A DNA stretch of 30,830 nucleotides, taken from NCBI GenBank assembly GCA_035255045.1, contig DATFAA010000056.1, positions 1 through 30,830 of the forward strand. Reading direction: 5' to 3'. The position numbers were made by a program, and so were the translations under genes. Shown here piece by piece: positions 5,415-13,881 of this stretch (positions are counted from its first letter, which is position 1; each line of letters starts with the position of its first letter). The stretch comes from JAGTRP01 sp035255045 (lineage in GTDB: Bacteria; Pseudomonadota; Gammaproteobacteria; Burkholderiales; Rhodocyclaceae). Below the pieces are notes generated by a model, which made no database searches, was not told the DNA's origin, and saw nothing but the letters and a program-made list of their open reading frames with translations.

Positions 5415-7409
5415 TCAACGGCCTTTGCCGGCCAGCATGGCCTTCATGGCCTCCAGCCGGGCGCTGCCCGTGGCCTTGTCCGGGGCCTGGGCTTCCTTGC
5501 CGCCGGAGAAGCGGATGTCTTCCTTGCCCATTTCGGCGATGAAGCGGGACGGCTCGCAGGGCACGAATTCCCGGGCCTGCTTGCGGCGCTCACAGTAGGT
5601 GATGTGGAGCGAGCGCCGGGCCCGGGTGATGCCGACGTACATCAGCCGCCGTTCCTCCTCCACCTTGCCGGTGTCGATGGATTCCCGGTGGGGCAGGATG
5701 CCCTCCTCGATGCCGGTCAGGAAGACGTGGTTGTATTCCAGGCCCTTGGAGGCGTGCAGGGTGGACATCTGGACGGCGTCGAAGTCGTCCGACTCCTGCT
5801 TCTCCAGCATGCTGATGAGGGCGATGCTCTGGGTGACGTCCACCAGGGTCTTGCCGCCTTCCTCGCCCTTGCCGTTGATCCAGTTGGCGAATTCCATGAC
5901 GTTCGCCCACTTGGCCTGGGCCGGCTTTTCCTCTTCGTGGTCGTAGAGATAGGCCTCGTAGTCGATGGCCTTGAGGAGGTCGGGCAGGACCTGCTGGGCC
6001 GGCTCGTTGGCCGCCCGGTACTGGATGCGGTTGATGAACTGGCAGAACTCCAGGAGGGGCTCCAGCTGGCGGCCCTGGATGCGGTGGGCGAAGCCCTCCT
6101 CGAAGGCGGCGGCGAAGAGCGAGATGTGGCGCTCGCCGGCGTACTGCCCCAGCACCTGGAGGGTGGCGGCGCCGATGCCCCGCTTGGGGGTGGTGGCGGC
6201 CCGGATGAAGGCCGGGTCGTCCTCCTCGTTGGCCAGGAGCCGCAGGTAGGCGATGATGTCCTTGATTTCCGCCTTGTCGAAGAAGGACTGGCCGCCGGAC
6301 AGCAGGTAGGGCACCCGGTGGTTGCGCAGGTACTGCTCGAAGGTGCGGGCCTGGAAATTGGAGCGGTAGAGGATGGCGTAGTCGGAGAATTTCGCCCGGG
6401 TCTCGAATTTGTGGGCGAGGAGCTTCATGACCACGCTCTCGGCCTCGGCCTCGTTGTCCTTGCAGGCGGTGACGGTGATGGGTTCGCCGAAGCCCAGTTC
6501 CGACCACAGCTTCTTCTCGAACAGCTTCTCGTTGTTGGCGATGACGTTGTTGGCCGCCTTCAGGATGCGCACGGTGGAACGGTAGTTCTGCTCCAGCTTG
6601 ATGACCTTGAGGGCCGGGAATTCCGCCGGCAGCTTCTTGAGGTTCTCGATGTCGGCGCCCCGCCAGCCGTAGATGGCCTGGTCGTCGTCCCCCACGGCGG
6701 TGAACTGGGCGCGGATGCCGGTGAGCAGCTTCAGGAGCTGGTACTGGCAGGCGTTGGTGTCCTGGTACTCGTCCACCAGCAGGTAGCGGAGGCGATTCTG
6801 CCATTTCTCCCGGATCTCCGGGTGCTTCTCGAAAAGCTCCACCGGCAGCTTGATGAGGTCGTCGAAATCCACCGCCTGGTAGGCCTTCAGGGTCGCCTCG
6901 TAGGACAGGTAGGCATGGGCGGCCAGGGCCTCGTGCTCGTCCCGGGCCAGGTGCTTGGCCTCCTCGGGCGACACCAGGGCGTTCTTCCAGTTGGAGATGA
7001 TGGACTGCAGGCGGCGCAGGGTGCCCTTGTCCACCGTCTTGGCCAGTTCGGAAATGATGCCGGCGCAATCGGCGGAATCGAAGATGGAGAAGCGCGGCTT
7101 GTAGCCCAGGGCCTTGGCCTCTTCACGCAGGAGCCGCACCCCCAGGGAGTGGAAGGTGGAAATCTGCAGCTTGGAGGCGGCGCCGCCCTCCAGCAGCTTG
7201 CCGACCCGCTCCTGCATTTCCCGCGCCGCCTTGTTGGTGAAGGTGATGGCGGCGATGTTCTGGGGCGCGAAGCCGCAATCCTGGACCAGGTAGGTGATCT
7301 TCTGGGTGATCACCCGGGTCTTGCCCGAGCCGGCGCCGGCCAGGACCAGGCAGGGGCCGTCGAGGTAGTGGATGGCTTCGCGTTGCTGGGGATTGAGGCC
7401 GTGGGACAT
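5415..7409 (-). CDS. rep: ATP-dependent DNA helicase Rep
   Basis: A 664-residue superfamily 1A 3'-5' helicase, close to the 673 residues of E. coli Rep, which clears proteins ahead of replication forks. Visible motifs in order are Walker A AGAGSGKT (about 23-30), TFTNKAA (Ia), VDEYQDTN (II), GDDDQAIYGWRGA (III), EQNYRST (IV), STLHASKGLEYNHVF (V) and VGITRARRSL (VI). The start matches the family N-terminus (LNPQQREAI). No good Shine-Dalgarno is visible before this ATG, and the terminator of the upstream gene ends only about 11 bp before it, so how rep is transcribed and translated is unclear. The short C-terminus after motif VI fits Rep rather than UvrD. Confidence 0.95.
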   Translation of the reverse strand: MSHGLNPQQREAIHYLDGPCLVLAGAGSGKTRVITQKITYLVQDCGFAPQNIAAITFTNKAAREMQERVGKLLEGGAASKLQISTFHSLGVRLLREEAKALGYKPRFSIFDSADCAGIISELAKTVDKGTLRRLQSIISNWKNALVSPEEAKHLARDEHEALAAHAYLSYEATLKAYQAVDFDDLIKLPVELFEKHPEIREKWQNRLRYLLVDEYQDTNACQYQLLKLLTGIRAQFTAVGDDDQAIYGWRGADIENLKKLPAEFPALKVIKLEQNYRSTVRILKAANNVIANNEKLFEKKLWSELGFGEPITVTACKDNEAEAESVVMKLLAHKFETRAKFSDYAILYRSNFQARTFEQYLRNHRVPYLLSGGQSFFDKAEIKDIIAYLRLLANEEDDPAFIRAATTPKRGIGAATLQVLGQYAGERHISLFAAAFEEGFAHRIQGRQLEPLLEFCQFINRIQYRAANEPAQQVLPDLLKAIDYEAYLYDHEEEKPAQAKWANVMEFANWINGKGEEGGKTLVDVTQSIALISMLEKQESDDFDAVQMSTLHASKGLEYNHVFLTGIEEGILPHRESIDTGKVEEERRLMYVGITRARRSLHITYCERRKQAREFVPCEPSRFIAEMGKEDIRFSGGKEAQAPDKATGSARLEAMKAMLAGKGR

Positions 7410-7420
7410 GACGTGGGGCG

Positions 7421-7452
7421 AAAAAACGAAGCGCCCCGGCGGGCCGGGGCGC
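7421..7452 (-). terminator. Rho-independent terminator after the DUF4197 gene
   Basis: GC-rich stem GCGCCCCG (7431-7438) and CGGGGCGC (7445-7452) with a 6-nt loop, extendable by two pairs. On the minus strand it is followed by TTCGTTTTTT. It lies immediately upstream of the rep start and leaves no room for a separate rep promoter. Confidence 0.8.
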
Positions 7453-7506
7453 GAAATCGGAACGGGGATTTTACCTCAGGCCTCGCCGTCGACGGCGTGC
7501 CGGCTC

Positions 7507-8190
7507 TCAGAGGGCGCCGAATACCTTCTTCAGGAGGGCGCTGCCGGCGCCGACGGGATTCTGGCGGATATTGCGCTCCTCCTCGGCGATCATCAGGAAG
7601 AGGCCGTCCATGGCCTTGTGGGTGACGTAGGTGTCGAGGTCGGCGTCTTCCTTGGAGATGAGCCCGAAGTTGGCCGCCTTGCCGGCGAACCTGTTGTACT
7701 TGTCGGCCAGCTGCACCTTCCGGGTGGCTCCTCTGACGATGGGCATGAATTTCTGGACCAGCTGGTCGGAGGAGCTGCGGCGGAAATACTGGGTCACCGC
7801 ATCGTCCCCGCCGGCGAGTATGTCCTTGGCGTCCTTCAGGGTCATCTTCCGGATGGAATCCATGAGGATGGGCTTGGCCTGGGCCACCGCCTGCTCGGCG
7901 GCATGGTTCATGGTGGCGACCAGCTCGTCCGCCTGCTTACCCATGCCCACGGCCCGCATGGCCTTCTCGGCGGTGCGCAGGGAATCGGGCAGGGGAATCC
8001 TCACCTTGGGATTGCCCAGGAAGCCATTGTCCTTGCCCAGGTTGGAGACGGCGAAGTCGGCACCCTTGATCAGGGCTTCCTTGAGGCCCGAGGAGGCTTC
8101 GCTGTTGGAAATGTCCGCCAGGCCGGCGGCCTGGGCGAACTGGAAAAGGACGGCGAGGAGAAGGACGGCCAGCAGGCGGATGGGGTTCAT
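7507..8190 (-). CDS. DUF4197 family secreted protein
   Basis: A 227-residue protein with an N-terminal signal peptide (MNPIRLLAVLLLAVLFQFAQA, cleavage near 21-22). The mature part is mostly helical and shows family-typical blocks: SSGLKEAL near the N-terminus, FLGNPKVRIPLP in the middle, and a conserved C-terminal half with QYFRR, FNRFAGKA-like and TYVTHKAMDGLF segments. The family is widespread in proteobacteria, periplasmic or exported, and has no assigned biochemical role. The start at 8190 has AAGGAA 6 bp upstream; an in-frame start at 8244 would push the signal peptide inside. It is divergent from the CoA-transferase gene and has its own terminator. Confidence 0.88.
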   Translation of the reverse strand: MNPIRLLAVLLLAVLFQFAQAAGLADISNSEASSGLKEALIKGADFAVSNLGKDNGFLGNPKVRIPLPDSLRTAEKAMRAVGMGKQADELVATMNHAAEQAVAQAKPILMDSIRKMTLKDAKDILAGGDDAVTQYFRRSSSDQLVQKFMPIVRGATRKVQLADKYNRFAGKAANFGLISKEDADLDTYVTHKAMDGLFLMIAEEERNIRQNPVGAGSALLKKVFGAL

Positions 8191-8287
8191 GGTGGGTTCC
8201 TTGGAAAAATCCGTTATGGATAAAGCATAGGCCATCCGGCGCATTTCCGCCCACGGGATGCCCGGGAGGCCGGAAAACTCCTTCCAT

Positions 8288-8316
8288 TTGACATGGATCA
8301 GTGCCGATTCGGGTAT
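8288..8316 (+). promoter_or_regulatory. Candidate promoter of the CoA-transferase gene
   Basis: A consensus TTGACA (8288-8293) is followed after 17 bp by GGGTAT (8311-8316). The leader would be about 60 nt. The -35 is perfect and the -10 weak. Confidence 0.5.
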
Positions 8317-8384
8317 CCTTCCCCATCATTTCCATTCGGTTCCGTATGGAAAGCACCGCATAACCAAAACACCAGGAGATATCC

Positions 8385-9680
8385 ATGTCCGTGCAGGCCC
8401 TCTACCAACAGAAGAAGATGAACGCGGCGGACGCCGTGCGCCAGGTCAAGGACGGCGACATGATCGTCGTCCCCACCGCCGTGGGTGAGCCGCCCACCCT
8501 GCTGACCGCCCTTTCCGAGCAGCGCCGCGAATTCCGCGGCGTCCAGGTGGCCCAGATCCTGCCCCTGCGGAAATACGGCTACTTCGACCCGGAAACCGCC
8601 GATCACGTCCGCCACCTGGCCTATTTCTTCGGCGGCGCCTCCCGGGCCGGCGGCCAGGCCGGCTGGATCGACTTCGCCCCCGCCTACTTCTCCGAGCTGC
8701 CGGTGCTCATCGACCGGGGCCTGCTCCCCGCCGACGTGGTGTTCGCCATGGTCTCCCCCATGGACCAGCACGGCTACTTCTCCCTGAGCCTCGCCGCCGA
8801 CTACACCATGGCGGCCATCCGCAAGGCCCGGGCCGTGGTCCTGGAAGTGAATCCCAACGTGCCCTTCGCCAACGGCAACTGCCATATCCACATCTCCCAG
8901 GTTAGCGCCCTGGTGGAGAGCGAGGAGCCGGTGCTGGAGGTGGGCCTGCCCAAGATCGGGCCGGTGCAGGAGGCCATCGGCAAGTACGTGGCCGACATGA
9001 TCCCCGACGGGGCGACCCTGCAGATCGGCTACGGCGGCATTCCCGACGCGGTGGTCATGCAGCTCACCCACAAGCACGACCTCGGCATCCATACCGAGAT
9101 GGTCGGGGACGGCATCATGACCCTGGTGGAGGCCGGTGCCGTCACCAACCGCCGGAAGAACTACCACCCGGGCAAGATGCTGGCCACCTTCGCCCTGGGG
9201 TCGAAGAAGCTCTACCAGTTCATGGACCGCAACCCGGCCCTGGAGATGCACCCGGTGGACTTCACCAACGACCCCTACCTGGCCGGGCAGAACGACAACC
9301 TCATCGCCATCAACGCCACCATGCAGGTGGACCTGATCGGCCAGTGCGGTTCCGAGAGCCTGGGCTTCACCCCCTACTCGGGCACCGGCGGCCAGGCCGA
9401 CTTCGTGCGGGCCGCCAACCGCTCCAAGGGCGGCAAGGCCTTCATCGTCCTGCCTTCCACTGCCAAGGACAACGCCATTTCCCGCATCGTGCCGACCCTG
9501 ACGCCGGGCACCCACGTCACCACCAGCAAGAACGACATCAACTACGTGGTCACCGAGTACGGGGTCGCACAGCTGCGGGGCAAGAGCGCCAAGCAGCGGG
9601 CCGAGGCCCTGATCGGCATCGCCCACCCGGATTTCCGGGGCGAACTGCGGGAAGCGGCGAAGAAAATGAATCTGATGTAG
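8385..9680 (+). CDS. Acetyl-CoA hydrolase/CoA-transferase (4-hydroxybutyrate or butyrate:acetate CoA-transferase type)
   Basis: A 431-residue family I CoA-transferase of the AbfT/Cat3 group, which moves CoA between an acyl-CoA and acetate through a glutamyl-CoA thioester. The two-domain fold is visible: the N-terminal domain starts DAVRQVKDGDMIVVP, and the C-terminal domain has the oxyanion glycines in QIGYGGIPDAV and the catalytic Glu238 in HTEMVGDG, the same residue number as in clostridial 4-hydroxybutyrate CoA-transferase. GQCGSESLG lies downstream. AGGAG sits 6 bp before the ATG and a good promoter lies upstream. The exact acid (acetate, propionate, butyrate, 4-hydroxybutyrate or succinate) cannot be decided from sequence; no polyhydroxyalkanoate or fermentation gene is adjacent. 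Confidence 0.9.
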   Translation: MSVQALYQQKKMNAADAVRQVKDGDMIVVPTAVGEPPTLLTALSEQRREFRGVQVAQILPLRKYGYFDPETADHVRHLAYFFGGASRAGGQAGWIDFAPAYFSELPVLIDRGLLPADVVFAMVSPMDQHGYFSLSLAADYTMAAIRKARAVVLEVNPNVPFANGNCHIHISQVSALVESEEPVLEVGLPKIGPVQEAIGKYVADMIPDGATLQIGYGGIPDAVVMQLTHKHDLGIHTEMVGDGIMTLVEAGAVTNRRKNYHPGKMLATFALGSKKLYQFMDRNPALEMHPVDFTNDPYLAGQNDNLIAINATMQVDLIGQCGSESLGFTPYSGTGGQADFVRAANRSKGGKAFIVLPSTAKDNAISRIVPTLTPGTHVTTSKNDINYVVTEYGVAQLRGKSAKQRAEALIGIAHPDFRGELREAAKKMNLM

Positions 9681-9713
9681 GACGGTGATTGTCCGGACAC
9701 CACCGTCCGGACG
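9680..9713 (+). other. Hairpin and two GTCCGGAC palindromes after the CoA-transferase gene
   Basis: GGACGGTG (9680-9687) can pair with CACCGTCC (9701-9708), beginning at the last base of the stop codon. Within it, the 8-bp palindrome GTCCGGAC occurs twice (9691-9698 and 9706-9713). No T-run follows, so it would be a weak terminator at best; it could also be an operator for the BrkB gene. Confidence 0.35.
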
Positions 9714-9750
9714 CTGTCTTAAGGGCCAAGGAAGCCGACCCGCGCTCTTC

Positions 9751-10617
9751 ATGCCCATCCTCAGCCACCAGGCGAAGCATGTCCTCAAGCATCCGGGGGG
9801 GTTCATCCTCCGGACGCTGAAGGCCTTCCGCGCCAACCAGGGACTCCTCCTGGCCGGCGCCGTGGCCTATTACGCCCTGCTCTCCATCGTCCCCCTCCTC
9901 ATCCTGGCGGTCATCGCCCTGTCCCATGTGGTGGACCAGGCCGAACTGCTCCAGACCCTGGGCCGCTACCTGGAGTGGCTGGTGCCCAGCCAGTCCCGGG
10001 CCATCGTCGCCGAGCTGGCCAATTTCCTCGAGAACCGGGCGGTGATCGGCGGTGTGCTGCTGGTGACCATGCTCTTCTTCAGTTCCCTGGGCTTCGCCGT
10101 CCTCGACAATGCCATGTCGGTGATCTTCTTCCACCGGCTGGCGGTGCACAAGCGCCATTTCCTGGTCTCGGCCCTGCTGCCCTACTGCTACATCCTGGTC
10201 CTCGGGGTAGGGCTCCTGATCGTCACCCTGATGGCCAATTCCCTCCAGGCCATCGGCCAGGAATATCTCAAGGTGCTGGGGCGGGAGTGGTCCCTGAGCG
10301 GGCTCTCCGGGGTCCTGCTCTATCTCCTCGGCCTGGCCGGGGAGATCTTCGCCGTCACCTCGGTCTACTACATCATGCCGGTGGGGCGCCTGTCCCCGAG
10401 CCACGCCCTCATCGGCGGCGTCACCGCCGCCCTGCTGTGGGAAATCACCCGTCATGCCCTGGTCTGGTACTTCTCCACCCTGTCCCAGGCCAGCGTCCTC
10501 TACGGCTCCCTGACCACCGCCATCGTCGTCCTCCTCAGCCTGGAGACCGGCGCCACCATCCTCCTCCTGGGGGCCCAGGTCATCGCCGAGTACGAGCGCA
10601 TCCCTCCGGAATCCTAG
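9751..10617 (+). CDS. YihY/virulence factor BrkB family inner-membrane protein
   Basis: A 288-residue integral membrane protein. The N-terminal signature FRANQGLLLAGAVAYYALLS is typical of the YihY/BrkB family, which was once misassigned as RNase BN and whose molecular function remains uncertain. About six hydrophobic helices follow, with the family blocks LGFAVLDNAMSVIF and VYYIMPVGRLSPSHALIGG, and a last helix ending LLLGAQVIAEYERI. The ATG at 9751 gives the usual short cytoplasmic N-terminus but only a distant AAGGAAG; an in-frame GTG at 9685 is an alternative. The gene converges on the alpha/beta hydrolase gene and overlaps it by 4 bp. Confidence 0.88.
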   Translation: MPILSHQAKHVLKHPGGFILRTLKAFRANQGLLLAGAVAYYALLSIVPLLILAVIALSHVVDQAELLQTLGRYLEWLVPSQSRAIVAELANFLENRAVIGGVLLVTMLFFSSLGFAVLDNAMSVIFFHRLAVHKRHFLVSALLPYCYILVLGVGLLIVTLMANSLQAIGQEYLKVLGREWSLSGLSGVLLYLLGLAGEIFAVTSVYYIMPVGRLSPSHALIGGVTAALLWEITRHALVWYFSTLSQASVLYGSLTTAIVVLLSLETGATILLLGAQVIAEYERIPPES

Positions 10618-11480
10618 GCGGGGCGGCCGAGGAGGAAGTCCACGGCGTTGCGCCACCAGGCCTTGTCGATGGCATCGAGCCAATCGTTGTGGTCGGCCCC
10701 GGGGATGACCGCCAAGCGCTTGGGCGCCGTGATGCCCCCGTAGAGGGCCCGGCCGAAGCGGGCGGGGACGATGCTGTCCCGCTCCGCCACCGCCACCAGC
10801 ACCGGCCGGTCGAAGGCGGCCAGGTGGGCGGCGGTGTCGTAGGGGTCGGCCAGGAGCCATTTCACCGGCAGCCAGGGGTAATGGAAGGAAGCGACATTGG
10901 CCAGCCGGTCCCAGGGGGTGATGATGAGGAGACCCGCCACCTTGTCCCGCTGGCGGACGGCGGCCTGGGCGGCCACCGCCGCCCCCAGGGATTCGCCCGC
11001 CACCAGGAGCGGCCCGCCGTAGCGGTGGTGGGCGAGGGCGACGGTCGCCTCGGCGTCGGCCACCAGGGACTTCTCCCCCAGCTTGCCGTCCCGGGGCCCG
11101 TAGCCCGGGTACTCGGCCAGGATGACCCGGAAACCCAGGGGCGCCAGGGCGGCGGCATAGTAGCCCCGGTGGCCGGCGTGGCCGGCATTGCCGTGGAAGA
11201 CCACCACCGTGCCCCGGGCCGGGCCGGCCGGTTCCGCCAGGAGGCCGCGGAATTCGCCAGGGGCCGGCCAGGCCTGCAGCCCCGGGCCGGCCATCTCGGC
11301 CACGGGCGCCTTGTCCGGGTAATAGAGCAGACGATCCTGCAGCATGGCGGCTCCGGCAAAGGTGATGAGACAGGCCAGGACGATACCCAGCAGCGGCCAC
11401 AGCCATCTTGCCTGCCGGGCCATCAGAACTGTCCGCCGGCCGGCCGTCTCCAAGGGGTGTCCGATGAACCGCGATCCCAT
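10614..11480 (-). CDS. Membrane-anchored alpha/beta hydrolase (BEM46/YfhR-like)
   Basis: A 288-residue alpha/beta hydrolase. One N-terminal membrane helix (about 28-46) anchors it, and LLYYPD follows as in the BEM46-like group. The oxyanion region is VVFHGNAGH, the nucleophile elbow is GESLG, the acid is probably Asp in AERDSIVPA, and the His is in GADHNDWL. It is a likely periplasm-facing or cytoplasmic esterase/lipase-type enzyme with unknown substrate. The start at 11480 is favoured by GGAGG 9 bp upstream; a second in-frame ATG at 11423 (residue 20) is possible. With the longer start, the gene is only 14 bp from the divergent OBAP gene. Confidence 0.85.
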   Translation of the reverse strand: MGSRFIGHPLETAGRRTVLMARQARWLWPLLGIVLACLITFAGAAMLQDRLLYYPDKAPVAEMAGPGLQAWPAPGEFRGLLAEPAGPARGTVVVFHGNAGHAGHRGYYAAALAPLGFRVILAEYPGYGPRDGKLGEKSLVADAEATVALAHHRYGGPLLVAGESLGAAVAAQAAVRQRDKVAGLLIITPWDRLANVASFHYPWLPVKWLLADPYDTAAHLAAFDRPVLVAVAERDSIVPARFGRALYGGITAPKRLAVIPGADHNDWLDAIDKAWWRNAVDFLLGRPA

Positions 11481-11494
11481 CGAAAGGTGCCTCC

Positions 11495-12274
<780 letters not shown>

Positions 12275-12279
12275 GGCGC

Positions 12280-13182
12280 TCAGCTGGTCGGCAGGGTGGG
12301 CTGGCCCCGCAGGGGATCGTAGATGCTGTGGGGCGGCAGCAGGTGCATGGTGACGTTGGCCGAGCCCAGCACCGGCGCCTTGGCGGAGGTGATTGAGGCG
12401 CGCCGGGCGTCGATGACCTGGACGCTGCTCTCCCCCAGGATTTCCCAGAGGCCGTCGGGGCGGACCACCAGGGCGGTGGCTTCGTCGATGCCCACCCCCA
12501 CTAGGTCCGGGTGCTCCAGGACGGCGCTGAGGAGACGGCCCTGCCGGGCCCGCTGCTGGAAATGCTGGTCCACGATGGTCCCCGGCAGGAAGCCGAGGCC
12601 GCTGGCGATTTCGAAGGAATCCCGGGCGACCGGCGGGAAGTGGGCCGCGTCCTCGGGTGGGGGCTCGCCGTTCTTGCGGTTGCCGGTGAGCATGGCGTTG
12701 GACATGACCGCGGCCCCGGCCGAGGTGCCCCCCACCACCGCTCCTTCCCGGTAGCGCCGGTGGATGGCCATCAGGCTGGGGGTCTCCAGGAGCACGGCGG
12801 TGAGCTTGGACTGGTCGCCGCCGGAGAACCAGTAGCCGGTGAATTCGTAGAGCTGCCGCGCCATCTCTTCCGATTCCGCCTCTTCCCGGGAGAGGTCGAA
12901 GACCTGGGCCTCGGCGCCCAGGGTCTGGAGCCGGGCCGCCATCTCGACGCCGCGGCCGCTGGTGGCCATGCTGGCCATGGGCAGCACGGCGATGCGGGCG
13001 CGCCCCTTGCCGCCGGCAAGCTGGACGAAGCGGGGCATGACCCCAGGCGCCTCGGGGCCGCCGCCGACGATGACGAGGTTCCCCCGCGGTACCGCTTCCG
13101 GCGAGGGCGCAATGGGGGAGATGCCGGCGCCGCAGGTGCTCAGAAATACGAGCGCGGCCGCGAGGGATCGGCGGGGAATCAT
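12280..13182 (-). CDS. Exported cyanophycinase-family Ser peptidase (S51)
   Basis: A 300-residue protein with an N-terminal signal sequence; LSTC at 14-17 could be a lipobox, so it may be a lipoprotein. The S51 signatures are clear: GGGPEAPG near the start, the SGGDQSKL block (120-127), the nucleophile Ser154 in GGTSAGAAVMS, and DQHFQQRARQGRL (205-217), typical of cyanophycinases, which cut cyanophycin into beta-Asp-Arg dipeptides. No cyanophycin synthetase gene is in the window, so it may scavenge external cyanophycin or act on another beta-aspartyl substrate. The start at 13182 overlaps the stop of a 17-codon leader ORF in an ATGA junction; a GTG at 13224 is an alternative. Confidence 0.85.
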   Translation of the reverse strand: MIPRRSLAAALVFLSTCGAGISPIAPSPEAVPRGNLVIVGGGPEAPGVMPRFVQLAGGKGRARIAVLPMASMATSGRGVEMAARLQTLGAEAQVFDLSREEAESEEMARQLYEFTGYWFSGGDQSKLTAVLLETPSLMAIHRRYREGAVVGGTSAGAAVMSNAMLTGNRKNGEPPPEDAAHFPPVARDSFEIASGLGFLPGTIVDQHFQQRARQGRLLSAVLEHPDLVGVGIDEATALVVRPDGLWEILGESSVQVIDARRASITSAKAPVLGSANVTMHLLPPHSIYDPLRGQPTLPTS

Positions 13183-13232
13183 GGGACGGACCGGGAAAGG
13201 AAGTGGCCGATAGCGGCCTGCCACCGCTTCAT
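13179..13232 (-). CDS. Possible 17-codon leader ORF translationally coupled to the cyanophycinase gene
   Basis: ATG at 13232 is preceded by a strong AGGGAG site at 7 bp spacing, whereas the cyanophycinase ATG itself has no clear ribosome site. The ORF encodes MKRWQAAIGHFLSRSVP and its TGA overlaps the next ATG (ATGA). This arrangement predicts translational coupling. It could instead mark a misplaced start or a sequence error that hides a longer N-terminus. No similarity to known leader peptides is recognised. Confidence 0.4.
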   Translation of the reverse strand: MKRWQAAIGHFLSRSVP

Positions 13233-13414
13233 GTCGTTTCTCCCTGCTGAACGTGGGCCTGGCGGAGGCGCCATCGGCGCGTCCCGCGGCAGTCCATTTC
13301 AGTATGGTGCCGGGCGGCTCGGGCCGCCATCAGGAGATGCGCGTATGTTGAGCGGAGGGGAAATCCTCCCGGACCGGTAGGCGGGGCGGAGTCCACACCC
13401 GCCGGGCCCGGGGG

Positions 13415-13699
13415 CTAGACGGAGGTGAGGTGCCGGGCCAGGCGGGTGCGGGCTGCGCCCTTGGCTTCGGCCTGGTTCAATTCCGCCGCCGGCTTCTGCA
13501 TGAAGATGACGAGGGCGGCGGTCAGGGCGGTCAGGCTCCAGAACATGAAGAAGCCGACGGAATAGACCGCCATGGAGCTCCAGCGCACCGGCTGGCCCAT
13601 GAGGTACAGCTCCTGGGGATCGATGACGACGAAGAAGGCCATCTCGCCCAGGATGGCCGTGAGGAACGACAGCCAGAGAATGTTGATCCACTTCAGCAT
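13415..13699 (-). CDS. Small two-helix inner-membrane protein, function unknown
   Basis: A 94-residue protein starting MLKWINILWLSFLTAILGE, with AGGAGG 7 bp upstream. Hydrophobic segments at about residues 4-24 and 45-68 flank a short loop (DPQELYLMGQPVRWSS), so it is a helical hairpin with a basic C-terminal tail (AKGAARTRLARH). The Trp/Pro/Arg loop probably faces the periplasm. I do not recognise the family. Its promoter must lie in the gap shared with the divergent sensor kinase. Confidence 0.75.
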   Translation of the reverse strand: MLKWINILWLSFLTAILGEMAFFVVIDPQELYLMGQPVRWSSMAVYSVGFFMFWSLTALTAALVIFMQKPAAELNQAEAKGAARTRLARHLTSV

Positions 13700-13849
13700 C
13701 GCGTTGTCCTCCTGTTGAGATGGTCGGTCGCTGCGGACCCGGCGAAGGCGGGCTCTGGCGGATAGAGCTCTTCCAGCGGTCATTCGTTCCTTGCCCCGGG
13801 GAAGCGGGGCCGAACCCGGCGGCCCGAAGAACGCTCCAAGGAATTTTGG

Positions 13850-13861
13850 ATGCGCCTGTGA
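13850..13861 (+). CDS. Possible three-codon mini-ORF (Met-Arg-Leu) before the sensor kinase
   Basis: AAGGA (13838-13842) lies 7 bp before ATG CGC CTG TGA. The stop overlaps an in-frame GTG of the kinase frame at 13858 (GTGA). If real, kinase translation would start at this GTG by coupling. It is very short, so chance is a serious alternative. Confidence 0.2.
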   Translation: MRL

Positions 13862-13881
13862 ACGCTGTGCCCGGGTCCGAC

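Noticed and set aside
5403..7625. Very long reading frame on the plus strand opposite rep (740 codons)
   Set aside because: It is a GC-rich antisense shadow of the rep gene, which has all helicase motifs; its composition (Gly/Val/Leu/Asp-rich) is typical of a reverse-frame artefact.
13233..13414. Possible small genes in the gap between the cyanophycinase leader and the small membrane protein
   Set aside because: No reading frame with a ribosome site and plausible composition was found; only upstream control sequence is likely.
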